Shown piece after piece: positions 15,459 through 22,872 of a DNA stretch of 34,897 nucleotides. Numbering within the stretch: the stretch's first letter is position 1; every line of letters begins with the position of its first letter. The notes under the pieces are model-generated. The model was not told where the DNA came from. It was given only the letters and a program-made list of their open reading frames with translations, and searched no databases. The DNA comes from Brevundimonas sp. UBA7664 (GTDB taxonomy: Bacteria; Pseudomonadota; Alphaproteobacteria; Caulobacterales; Caulobacteraceae). A program made the position numbers and the translations under genes. The stretch spans positions 1-34,897 of the forward strand of contig NZ_DLHQ01000029.1 in assembly GCF_002483305.1 (NCBI RefSeq), read 5' to 3'.

Positions 15459-17240
15459 TCAGGTCTTGAGCGGCAGCGCTGCCCGGATGTGCAGCTCCTT
15501 GTACTGACGCTCAGCCGCATCCGACGGCGCGCTCATCAGCAGATCCTGCCCCTGCTGGTTCAGCGGGAAGGCGATGACCTCGCGGATGGCGACCTGGTTG
15601 GCCAGCAGCATGACGATGCGGTCGATGCCTGGGGCCAGACCGCCGTGCGGCGGCGCGCCGTAGCGGAAGGCGTTCAGCATGCCGCCGAACTGGTCTTCGA
15701 CGACCGAGGCGTCGTAGCCGGCGATCTCGAAGGCCTTGAGCATGATCTCGGCCTTGTGGTTCCGGATCGCGCCGGAGCACAGCTCATAGCCGTTGCAGAC
15801 GATGTCATACTGGTAGGCGAGGATGTCGAGCGGGTCCTTGGTCTGCAGGGCCTCCATCTCGCCCTGCGGCATGGAGAAGGGGTTGTGCGAGAAGTCGACC
15901 TTCTTCTCTTCCTCGCTCCACTCGAACATCGGGAAGTCGACGATCCAGCAGAATTTGAACTCGTCGTCCGAGATCAGGTTGAGGTCCTGGCCCAGCTTCG
16001 TCCGCGCATTGCCGGCGAATTTATAGAAGACGGACGGGTCGCCGGCGGCGAAGAAGGCGGCGTCGCCCTTGCCCATGGCGAGGGACTTCATCAGGGCGTC
16101 GGTCGCCTCGGCGCCGAGGTTCTTGGCGATCGGGCCGCCCCAGGCGCCCTGGTCCTCGGACCAGAAGATGTAGCCGAGACCCGGCTGACCCTCGCCCTGG
16201 GCCCAGCTGTTCATGCGATCGCAGAAGGCGCGCGAGCCGCCGGTCGGGGCCGGAATCGCCCAGACGGCGTTCTTCGCATCGCCGGCGAGGATCTTGTTGA
16301 ACAGGCCGAAGCCGCCGTCGCGGAAATGGTCGCTGACGTCCTTCATCTCGATCGGGTTGCGCAGGTCCGGCTTGTCGGTGCCAAACAGGGCGATGCTCTC
16401 GCGGTAGGGAATGCGGACGAAGGGATAGGGGTCGACCGTCTTGCCGTCGGCGAACTCCTCGAACACGCCATGCATGACGGGCTCGATGGCGGCGAAGACG
16501 TCTTCCTGGGTGACGAAGCTCATCTCGACGTCGAGCTGGTAGAACTCCAGCGAACGGTCGGCGCGCAGGTCCTCGTCGCGGAAGCAGGGGGCGATCTGGA
16601 AATAGCGGTCGAAGCCCGAGACCATGAGCAGCTGTTTGAACTGCTGCGGGGCCTGCGGCAGGGCGTAGAATTTACCCGGGTGCAGGCGCGACGGCACGAG
16701 GAAGTCGCGGGCCCCCTCGGGGCTGGAGGCCGTCAGGATCGGGGTCTGGTACTCAAGGAAGCCCTGGCCGACCATGCGCTGGCGGATCGAGGAGATCACG
16801 CGCGAGCGCAGGACGATGTTCTTGTGCAGGGTCTCGCGACGCAGGTCGAGATAGCGGTGCTTGAGGCGGATGTCCTCGGGGTACTCGGGCTCGCCGAAGA
16901 CCGGCAGAGGCAGTTCGGCGGCTTCCGACAGGACCTCGACGCCGGTGACGCGCAGCTCGATTTCGCCGGTCGGCAGGTTGGGGTTCACGACCGACGCCTC
17001 GCGGGCCACCACCTCACCGTCGACGCGGATGACGCTCTCGGCGCGCAGGCGTTCGACGGCCTCGAAGCCGGGGGTCTCGGGGTGCAGCACCAGCTGGGTC
17101 AGGCCGTAGTGGTCGCGCAGGTCGATGAACAGCAGGCCGCCGTGGTCGCGCTTGCGGTGCACCCAGCCGGACAGGCGGACATGGGATCCGGCATCGGTCA
17201 AACGGAGGGCGCCGCAGGTGTGGGAGCGGTAGGCGTGCAT
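15459..17240 (-). CDS. aspS: Aspartate--tRNA(Asp/Asn) ligase, probably non-discriminating
   Basis: 593 residues, bacterial-type AspRS with anticodon-binding OB domain, class II core and inserted GAD domain. ATG at 17240 gives MHAYRSHTCGAL; upstream codons in frame are not conserved. OB-fold GWVHRKRDHGGLLFIDLRD (25-43) carries H33, and S83 lies in AREASVVNPNL. Discriminating enzymes such as E. coli have Leu and Lys at these places, while tRNA-Asn-mischarging enzymes carry His and a small residue. I recall this rule from the literature and it is not tested here. Class II motif 2 is FRDEDLRADRSLEFYQLDVEM; motif 3 is GGLAPGIDRIVMLL. The gatCAB genes in this window would supply the amidation step. 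A TTGACT hexamer lies about 75 nt upstream of the start. Confidence 0.96.
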   Translation of the reverse strand: MHAYRSHTCGALRLTDAGSHVRLSGWVHRKRDHGGLLFIDLRDHYGLTQLVLHPETPGFEAVERLRAESVIRVDGEVVAREASVVNPNLPTGEIELRVTGVEVLSEAAELPLPVFGEPEYPEDIRLKHRYLDLRRETLHKNIVLRSRVISSIRQRMVGQGFLEYQTPILTASSPEGARDFLVPSRLHPGKFYALPQAPQQFKQLLMVSGFDRYFQIAPCFRDEDLRADRSLEFYQLDVEMSFVTQEDVFAAIEPVMHGVFEEFADGKTVDPYPFVRIPYRESIALFGTDKPDLRNPIEMKDVSDHFRDGGFGLFNKILAGDAKNAVWAIPAPTGGSRAFCDRMNSWAQGEGQPGLGYIFWSEDQGAWGGPIAKNLGAEATDALMKSLAMGKGDAAFFAAGDPSVFYKFAGNARTKLGQDLNLISDDEFKFCWIVDFPMFEWSEEEKKVDFSHNPFSMPQGEMEALQTKDPLDILAYQYDIVCNGYELCSGAIRNHKAEIMLKAFEIAGYDASVVEDQFGGMLNAFRYGAPPHGGLAPGIDRIVMLLANQVAIREVIAFPLNQQGQDLLMSAPSDAAERQYKELHIRAALPLKT

Positions 17241-17564
17241 GGGCGGTTCGTCTTGGATTACAGGCCGCAAAGGGCGCAATTCGGGAGGCCGGAAGGGCGC
17301 ATCATCGCCCCGGAAAGTCAAGGTTTGCGGGCCTGACAGGGGTCAAAAGGCGCGACCCGACCGAAAATGCCGAAAAGCTGTCTTGTCGATACATTCGCCC
17401 CTTCCCCACGCTGTTGATTGACCGAAGCTGGCCGAACCCTGCGTCAGGATCGGACGTAAGCGGAATTCCGGCGGCGACAGGCGCGACTTGCGGGGCGGAA
17501 CGGCAGGATCAGGGACCGAAAAGGGCAGAAGGATCGGGGGCGGGAAGGCGCTCGCGCCCGCCGC
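17241..17564. other. 324-bp region upstream of aspS
   Basis: No convincing gene. It should hold the aspS promoter (candidate at 17290-17321, minus) and the 3' end of the transcript of the exported protein at 17565-18425. Just past that stop, GGCGGG...CCCGCC on the minus strand (about 17543-17566) can form a GC hairpin, a weak terminator candidate. No RNA fold or repeat is recognised in the rest. Confidence 0.5.
17290..17321 (-). promoter_or_regulatory. Candidate aspS promoter
   Basis: On the minus strand TTGACT (17321-17316) is a near-consensus -35. No strong -10 is seen at the expected distance; GATGAT (17306-17301) is close in sequence but too near. The distance to the ATG (17240) suits a leader of about 50 nt. 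Confidence 0.3.
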
Positions 17565-18425
17565 CTAACAGACGTCCTGACCGCCCTCGCGCCGGCACCG
17601 TGGGAGGGCGGCCAGCCGGGTGAACCGGATACCCTGCGGACAGATTGCGGGCTCGCGCGCCACGCCGTCCGCGAACCGATATCCGCACAGCACCTGACCC
17701 ACGACGGTGCTGGCGGCCGCGCCGTCGCAAAGCACGTTGGGCGTGTTGCCGGTCGGGCGATCAAGATATTGGGCCATCATCGACTGTTCAGGACCCGGCG
17801 CCAGACCGTCGAGGAACCGGCCTATCCGCCCGCTGAGGAACCCCGGATTCAGTTCGATGGCGGCGGCGGCGCCCGACAACCGGGGCCGCAAACCGTCAGC
17901 CAGAATTCCCAACCCCTCAAGCTTCATGAGCAGCAATCGCCGGGCGTCGGCATAGTTGTCGGGCCGATTTTCCTCGAGACGGTTCAGGACTACCTGATGG
18001 TACCGCAGGCCACGGTCTGCCGCGTCCAGCGCCAGAGCCAGATCCGCCCTCTGGAAAACGACGCCTTCCGTGGCATTGCGCTGCAACTGACCCGATGCCC
18101 GCCACTCGTTCAGCAGGATAACCAGCGTCAAGAAGCCATCGGCATCCAGCAGCTCGAAAGTCGTGGAGTTCGGTCCACCCGTCCGGGTCACCGGCGTAAA
18201 GTTGTGGCTGCCCATGATGATCGGCCCGGAGAGACCGAGCTGGGGATTGTAGACGATGTCCGAAATTCCCGTGAAGTCGACCTGGCAAACCCCGCCCGCC
18301 TGCGCCGCTGGTCCCGGCGGCCCGGCGCCGCCGACGGCGAGCGCCATCAGCGCGACCAGCGAGGCTCGCAGCAGGGTAAGGTCGCCAGGGGACCGGGCCG
18401 AGGTGCGAATGGTGTCCTGGATCAC
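17565..18425 (-). CDS. Exported protein of unknown function, cysteine-containing
   Basis: 286 residues from GTG at 18425, chosen because AGGAGGG lies just upstream; a TTG at 18473 would add 16 residues. The N terminus is basic and then hydrophobic (LLRASLVALMALAVGG), a signal peptide, giving a mature start near AGGVCQVDFTGISDI. The rest has a leading VDFTGISDIVYNPQLGLSGPIIMG segment, a helical middle part (LALALDAADRGLRYHQVVLNR) and a Cys-rich C-terminal region (VLCDGAAAS, QVLCGYRFADG, AICPQG, PRCRREGGQDVC). The even spread of cysteines suggests disulfides in the periplasm. I recognise no family. It is divergent from hdaA. Confidence 0.75.
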   Translation of the reverse strand: MIQDTIRTSARSPGDLTLLRASLVALMALAVGGAGPPGPAAQAGGVCQVDFTGISDIVYNPQLGLSGPIIMGSHNFTPVTRTGGPNSTTFELLDADGFLTLVILLNEWRASGQLQRNATEGVVFQRADLALALDAADRGLRYHQVVLNRLEENRPDNYADARRLLLMKLEGLGILADGLRPRLSGAAAAIELNPGFLSGRIGRFLDGLAPGPEQSMMAQYLDRPTGNTPNVLCDGAAASTVVGQVLCGYRFADGVAREPAICPQGIRFTRLAALPRCRREGGQDVC

Positions 18426-18522
18426 GATCCCTCCTGCTCCCGGCGGCTCCGCCGACGCTAGGTTGCGGAACAATTCTCGTCAATCGCCGCGCCGGTCGGA
18501 CTTTCGACAGCGCTCCGGGCCC

Positions 18523-18551
18523 CCGTCCACAGCTCCGCCTGCTTGTCCACG
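18523..18551 (+). promoter_or_regulatory. Two DnaA-box-like GTCCAC sites upstream of hdaA
   Basis: CCGTCCACA (18523-18531) and TTGTCCACG (18543-18551) share the TCCAC core of DnaA boxes (TTATCCACA) but have two or more mismatches each. They lie 20 bp apart in the same orientation, upstream of the gene for the DnaA-inactivating protein. Feedback control is possible but the match is weak. Confidence 0.25.
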
Positions 18552-18579
18552 GCCGGGGCAGGAACCGCGCTCCGGGTCT

Positions 18580-18594
18580 GCTATGATAATCGGA
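18580..18594 (+). promoter_or_regulatory. Candidate -10 of hdaA, implying a leaderless or near-leaderless mRNA
   Basis: GCTATGAT (18580-18587) resembles the alphaproteobacterial -10. It ends 7 nt before the ATG at 18595, so transcription would begin at or next to the start codon. No clear -35. Leaderless mRNAs are common in Caulobacterales. Confidence 0.35.
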
Positions 18595-19296
18595 ATGACC
18601 GCCCGCCCCTCGTCCGCCGACCAGATGCGACTGCCGCTGCAGCGCGACCTGCCCGATGGGGCGGAGGGCTTCGTCGTGTCGGACTGCAACCGGGCCGCGG
18701 TCGAGGCGCTGGCGGACTGGCCCAATCTGATCGGCGGCGTCGTGGCGATCTGCGGGCCGGCGGGCTGTGGCAAGAGCCGGCTGGCGCAAGTCTGGGCCGA
18801 GCGGGTCGGGGCGGTGGCCATTCACGGGGCGGAGGCGGCGCTGATCGATCCGCTGGAGCTGGACGGGCGGCCGGTGCTGCTGGACCCGGCGCGGGACGTC
18901 GATGACGAGACCCTGTTCCACCTGATCAACCTGGCCCAGGCGCCGGGGGGCGCCTTACTGCTGGTGGCGCGGTCGGCGCCGTCCAGCTGGGAGGCCGCCC
19001 TGCCCGACCTGCGCTCGCGGCTGGATGCGATCCGGACGTTCCCCGTCGAGGCCCCCGATGACGCGGTTCTGACCGCCATACTGGAAGCCCGGTTCGCCGA
19101 GCGGGGCATCCGGCCGCAGAAGGACGTCATCCCCTATCTGCTGCGCCGCATCGACCGGTCCGCAGCCGCGGCGGCCGATGTGGTGGAGCGGCTGGACGCC
19201 CTGCACAAGCCGGTCACCCGCGCGCTGGCGCGGGCCGTCGTGGAGGGGAGCGAAGAGAGCGGAGAGCTGTTCGACCGGGCCGACCTACCGGATTAG
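18595..19296 (+). CDS. hdaA: HdaA, DnaA-related regulatory inactivator of DnaA
   Basis: 233 residues from ATG at 18595; an in-frame ATG at 18583 would add MIIG but overlaps the likely -10 box. HdaA bound to the DNA clamp stimulates ATP hydrolysis by DnaA and so prevents re-initiation. Features: clamp-binding motif QMRLPL (10-15), a shortened AAA+ domain with Walker A GPAGCGKS (54-61), a modified Walker B area VLLDPARDVD (94-103), and RRIDRSAAAAADVVERLD (184-201), the helical lid with the sensor-2-like arginine. It lacks the DnaA domain IV. Its end overlaps the convergent hydrolase gene by 12 bp. Confidence 0.93.
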   Translation: MTARPSSADQMRLPLQRDLPDGAEGFVVSDCNRAAVEALADWPNLIGGVVAICGPAGCGKSRLAQVWAERVGAVAIHGAEAALIDPLELDGRPVLLDPARDVDDETLFHLINLAQAPGGALLLVARSAPSSWEAALPDLRSRLDAIRTFPVEAPDDAVLTAILEARFAERGIRPQKDVIPYLLRRIDRSAAAAADVVERLDALHKPVTRALARAVVEGSEESGELFDRADLPD

Positions 19297-20349
19297 CGGA
19301 ACCACCTGCTCGCGCAGGACCGCGCGCTGGGCCTCGATCATGGCGACGTTGGGATCGTGGCCGGTGGCGGGCAGGCGCAGGAAGGTCTTCTGCGGGGCGC
19401 TGATCGCGTTGAACCAGGCTTCCGCCACCTCCGGCGCCGTGACGAGATCCTGCTCGCCCTGGATCAGGAAGACGGGGATGGCGAACGCGAGATCATCGCG
19501 AAGCAGGTCGAGGCGGGAGAGCATCCCTTCGCCTTCCATGCCGACGAACTGGATGTAGGAATGCTCCTCGCCGCCCTCATAGGCGGCCCCGTCCTCGGCG
19601 GTGGCGTAGGCCGGCGCCGGCACCCACCAGTCGGCCGGAGCCGCCACGGTCGCCCTCGCCTCATAGCGCCGGGTGATCCGGCGCAGGGCGCCGAAATGAC
19701 GGGGGTTGGTCCAGGGCGGCGGCCCCATGGCCTCAAGGGCGGCGACCGCTTCGGCATCGCCCTCAGCCCGGGCCAGGCCCATCTGCAGGCGGTAGCTGGC
19801 CTCCAGATTGGCCGCGCCGCTGACCAGCTGGCCGGAGCCGACATAGGCGTGGAAAAGATCAGGCCGCGCGCGGGCCATCTTCACCGCCAGGGCCGATCCC
19901 CAGGACCCGCCGACCAGGATGACCTTGTCGTGCCCCAGCCGCCCTGCGACCAGAGCGGCCAGCTCGACGCCGTCCCCGGCCATCTGTTCGATCGACAGGT
20001 CTGCCTCGGCGACCGAGGGATTGCGACCCCAGGTGCGGCCGGCGCCGCGCTGGTCCCACTGGACCAGGGTGAACTCGTCCTCCCAGCCGCCATAGATGGC
20101 GTCGGCGAAGGGGCTCATCGGATTGCCGGGGCCGCCGTGGATGAACAGGACCATCGGATTGGCGCAGTCCGTGCCGCGGACGGTGACCCATTGCTCGATC
20201 CCGCCGATCGCGACGAAGGCGTCCTGTTCCGCCACCGTGCCGTCCGGGAGGCATCCGGTAAGGCCAGTGGACTCCTGCGCGGTCGCGGGGCCCGTCATCG
20301 CCAGGAGAAGAAGAACCGTGGCGGCGAGCCGCCCGCAAAGTCGCTGCAT
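19285..20349 (-). CDS. Secreted alpha/beta hydrolase, peptidase S33 (proline iminopeptidase-like)
   Basis: 354 residues. Signal peptide at about 1-24 (MQRLCGRLAATVLLLLAMTGPATA). Alpha/beta-hydrolase fold: oxyanion loop HGGPG (71-75), WDQRGAGRT (98-106), nucleophile elbow GGSWGS with S149, acid D in IQGEQDLVT and catalytic H in PATGHDPN near the C terminus. The HGGPG and DQRGxGxS-type pair is the mark of family S33, which removes N-terminal proline or acts on other small substrates; the exact substrate cannot be read. The signal peptide places it in the periplasm, unlike cytoplasmic proline iminopeptidase. No operon partner; gatB is 175 bp upstream (minus). Confidence 0.9.
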   Translation of the reverse strand: MQRLCGRLAATVLLLLAMTGPATAQESTGLTGCLPDGTVAEQDAFVAIGGIEQWVTVRGTDCANPMVLFIHGGPGNPMSPFADAIYGGWEDEFTLVQWDQRGAGRTWGRNPSVAEADLSIEQMAGDGVELAALVAGRLGHDKVILVGGSWGSALAVKMARARPDLFHAYVGSGQLVSGAANLEASYRLQMGLARAEGDAEAVAALEAMGPPPWTNPRHFGALRRITRRYEARATVAAPADWWVPAPAYATAEDGAAYEGGEEHSYIQFVGMEGEGMLSRLDLLRDDLAFAIPVFLIQGEQDLVTAPEVAEAWFNAISAPQKTFLRLPATGHDPNVAMIEAQRAVLREQVVPLIR

Positions 20350-20439
20350 GACGCCTGTCCCCCGGCCCGACGGCCCACAGAATGCCTACCGCGCCGAGCG
20401 GTGTTAGACAAACCGGCATCCGCGCGTCACGGAGGGAGG

Positions 20440-20520
20440 ACGGCGGCGACGTCGTCGGACGCAGTGCGTCCCCTCCTCCACCCCGCTTCGCGCGGTCCCC
20501 CTCCCCGCTGCGTGGGGAGG
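20440..20520. repeat. Hairpin-rich intergenic segment after gatB
   Basis: CCTCCCC (20500-20506), seven-base loop, GGGGAGG (20514-20520) is a perfect 7-bp hairpin ending 4 nt before the gatB stop codon. Next to it is the inner hairpin CCGC-TTCG-CGCGG. The layout (terminal C-rich hairpin plus inner hairpin) recalls half of a family A/B element. It may also end the gatB transcript. Confidence 0.5.
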
Positions 20521-20524
20521 AAAC

Positions 20525-22033
20525 TCAGAGACCCAGCTTGGCCTTCAGGATGTCGTTGACCGCGGCCGGGTTGGCCTTGCCGCCGGTGGCCTTCATGACC
20601 TGGCCGACGAACCAGCCGAGCGACTGGGGCTTCTCGGCGACGCCGGCGGCCTTGTCGGGGTTGGCGGCGATGATCTCGTCGATGGCCTTCTCGATCGCGC
20701 CGGTGTCGGTGACCTGTTTGAGGCCATGTTTCTCGACGACCTCCGCGGGCGAGCCTTCGCCGTTCCACACGTGGTCGAAGACTTCCTTGGCGATCTTCGA
20801 CGAGATCACATTGGTCTCGATCAGCTCGACCAGCTGGGCGACGTGGGCGGCGGGCAGCGGGTTCTCCGAGAAGTCCTTGCCGTCGGCGGCCAGACGCGCG
20901 GAGACCTCATTGGTCACCCAGTTGGACACCAACTTTGCATCCCTGCCTTTGGCGGCGGCTTCGAAATAGTCGGCCTTGGCCTGTTCCGAGATCAGCACCA
21001 CGGCGTCGTATTGCGACAGGCCGTAGTCGGCCATGAGCCGGCGGCGTTTGGCGTCGGGCAGTTCGGGCAGGTCGGCCTTGATGCCGTCGATCCAGGCCTG
21101 CTCCAGCTCCAGCGGCAGCAGGTCGGGGTCGGGGAAGTAGCGATAGTCCATCGCCTCTTCCTTGGAGCGCATCGAGCGGGTCTCGCCGGCCGTGGGGTCG
21201 TAGAGGCGGGTCTCCTGGTCGATCTTGCCGCCGTCCTCGAGGATTTCGATCTGGCGCCGGGCCTCGTAGTTGATGGCCTGGGAGATGAAGCGGAACGAGT
21301 TGACGTTCTTGATCTCGCAGCGCGTGCCCAGATGGCTGAAGTCGCCGGTCGCCTTGTACTTCGCGTACTGGCCCTCGCGGCAGACCGAAACGTTCACGTC
21401 GGCGCGCAGGTTGCCCTTCTCCATGTCGCCGTCGCAGGTGCCGAGGTAGATCAGGATGGTCCTGATCTTCTTGACGTAAGCCACGGCTTCTTCAGGGGAA
21501 CGGATGTCCGGCCGGGAGACGATCTCCATCAGGGCGGTGCCCGCGCGGTTCAGGTCGACGTAGCTCTCGGTCGGCGACAGGTCGTGGATCAGCTTGCCGG
21601 CGTCCTGTTCCAGATGCAGGCGCTCGATGCCGACGTTGAAGAAGGAGCCGTCCTCGGCCTCGACTTCAACGACGCCCTCGCCGACGATCGGGAAGTAGAG
21701 CTGGCTGATCTGATAGCCGGTCGGCAGGTCGGGGTAGAAATAGTTCTTCCGGTCGAACTGGCTGCGCTTGTTGATCTGCGCATTGAGGCCCAGGCCGGTG
21801 CGCACGGCCTGTTCGACGCAGTATTTGTTCAGGGTCGGCAGCATGCCGGGGAAGCCGGCGTCGACCAGCGACACCTGCTCGTTCGGACCCGCGCCGAAGC
21901 CGACGGCGGCGCCCGAGAACAGCTTGGCCTTCGAGGCCACCTGGGCGTGGATCTCCAGACCCATGACGATTTCCCACGAGCCGGTGCGGCCGGGGATGAG
22001 TTTGGAGGTATCGGCTGTCTTGGTGTCGGTCAT
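20525..22033 (-). CDS. gatB: Asp-tRNA(Asn)/Glu-tRNA(Gln) amidotransferase subunit B
   Basis: 502 residues from ATG at 22033; a GTG two codons upstream is an alternative. GatB binds the misacylated tRNA and carries the kinase/amidation site of GatCAB. Features: EIVMGLEIHAQ (21-31), DRKNYFYPDLPTGYQISQ (94-111), RAGTALMEIVSRPDIRSPEEA, DVNVSVC and the MDYRYFPDPDLLPL segment. The C terminus is the helical YqeY-like domain that contacts the tRNA. gatA is encoded upstream on the same strand, separated from gatB by an AT-rich gene for a small exported protein. No strong Shine-Dalgarno is visible. Confidence 0.97.
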   Translation of the reverse strand: MTDTKTADTSKLIPGRTGSWEIVMGLEIHAQVASKAKLFSGAAVGFGAGPNEQVSLVDAGFPGMLPTLNKYCVEQAVRTGLGLNAQINKRSQFDRKNYFYPDLPTGYQISQLYFPIVGEGVVEVEAEDGSFFNVGIERLHLEQDAGKLIHDLSPTESYVDLNRAGTALMEIVSRPDIRSPEEAVAYVKKIRTILIYLGTCDGDMEKGNLRADVNVSVCREGQYAKYKATGDFSHLGTRCEIKNVNSFRFISQAINYEARRQIEILEDGGKIDQETRLYDPTAGETRSMRSKEEAMDYRYFPDPDLLPLELEQAWIDGIKADLPELPDAKRRRLMADYGLSQYDAVVLISEQAKADYFEAAAKGRDAKLVSNWVTNEVSARLAADGKDFSENPLPAAHVAQLVELIETNVISSKIAKEVFDHVWNGEGSPAEVVEKHGLKQVTDTGAIEKAIDEIIAANPDKAAGVAEKPQSLGWFVGQVMKATGGKANPAAVNDILKAKLGL

Positions 22034-22108
22034 ACGCACTGATTAGCGGTGTCAGGCCTTCAGGGGAACATTCGTCTGCGTGGTTCCCCTGATCCAGCCC
22101 TTCGGCGT

Positions 22109-22576
22109 CTAAGGACCGACGCGGCCTCCAGCCTCAGCATAAAGTGCTTCCCACTTCGCGGGATCAATGAAAGTGCCGAGTTGATCAATATGAGCAGAAA
22201 CCAACGGGTTAGACATGAGGTCACCCATCGCCACCTCACCTACGCCTTGGAAAGCAAACTCAATCGAAGAGGTCCCTTCGTACTTCAAGGCCTGGATTGT
22301 TTGGGTTCGGCAATCACTCAAGAGAAGGCGCTCCATCAGAGCCGCTGTTTTCTCATTTGTTTCGACGCGCGCTTCGCTGGTCACGATGGACCATTCCGAC
22401 ACCGCGGGGTGCTCCGACATCGCGAAAAACATCCAGCGAACAAAATCTAGGCGATCACTTTCCGTGGTCGCGAAAACCACACACCGTCGAAGTTCGGTGG
22501 AGTAAACCCCCTCCGCGATCGGAGGGGTCGCCGTCAGGCTGATCCCCGCAAGGACAGACGCCAAAAAAATACCCAT
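22109..22576 (-). CDS. Small exported protein of unknown function, AT-rich gene
   Basis: 155 residues, ATG at 22576 preceded by GGGGTGGG. Residues 1-21 are a probable signal peptide (MGIFLASVLAGISLTATPPIA). The mature part begins EGVYSTELRRCVVFATTESDRLDFVRWMFFAMSEHP, and the CVV..T..DR..FVRWMFFAMS.HP pattern recalls small alphaproteobacterial proteins of unknown function. A second cysteine lies in LLSDCRTQTI. GC content is markedly below the rest of the window: about 45% in 22141-22200. The gene lies between gatB and gatA and shows no sign of taking part in the amidotransferase. Confidence 0.7.
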   Translation of the reverse strand: MGIFLASVLAGISLTATPPIAEGVYSTELRRCVVFATTESDRLDFVRWMFFAMSEHPAVSEWSIVTSEARVETNEKTAALMERLLLSDCRTQTIQALKYEGTSSIEFAFQGVGEVAMGDLMSNPLVSAHIDQLGTFIDPAKWEALYAEAGGRVGP

Positions 22577-22872
22577 ACCCCACCCCTAACGTCAGGTTGA
22601 GAACGAACCTTTCCACAGCGACAGGCGGCGGTCGAGGGTTAGCTGCATCATTTGTCGGGCCGGATTCGCGGCGTGTTGCCGGCGGAAGCGGACCCCGTCC
22701 AGCGAGCACCCCGGACGGCCTGCCAGAACTTCTTCCCGGCGTAGGTCTTACACTTGCGCAGGTCACGGGCACGGGCGGTCGGAGTCTCCGGCGCCGTGCA
22801 GGGTAACCCCACTCCCTCCCAAGCCTGCGACGCGGGCCCCTCCCTCTCCCTCAGGGAGAGGGTCAGACTAGC
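22577..22872. other. 296-bp region between the small exported protein and gatA
   Basis: Holds a perfect solo hairpin (22842-22862) 11 nt past the gatA stop, and a 54-codon minus-strand open frame (22648-22812, GTG) whose C-terminal part reads DLRKCKTYAGKKFWQAVRGAR. That frame looks more protein-like than the other frames but matches nothing I can name. No other gene is supported. Confidence 0.4.
22842..22862 (-). terminator. Perfect hairpin after gatA, terminator or solo repeat unit
   Basis: CCCTCTCCC, TCA, GGGAGAGGG is a 9-bp perfect stem just downstream of gatA on its strand. The stem equals the left terminal hairpin of the family B repeat at 3955-3975. No U-run follows, so it is either a mobile hairpin unit or a GC-type terminator or mRNA 3'-end stabiliser. 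Confidence 0.5.

Noticed and set aside
15489..17336. 615-codon open frame on the plus strand
   Set aside because: Complementary to aspS throughout; AspRS motifs on the other strand are unmistakable.
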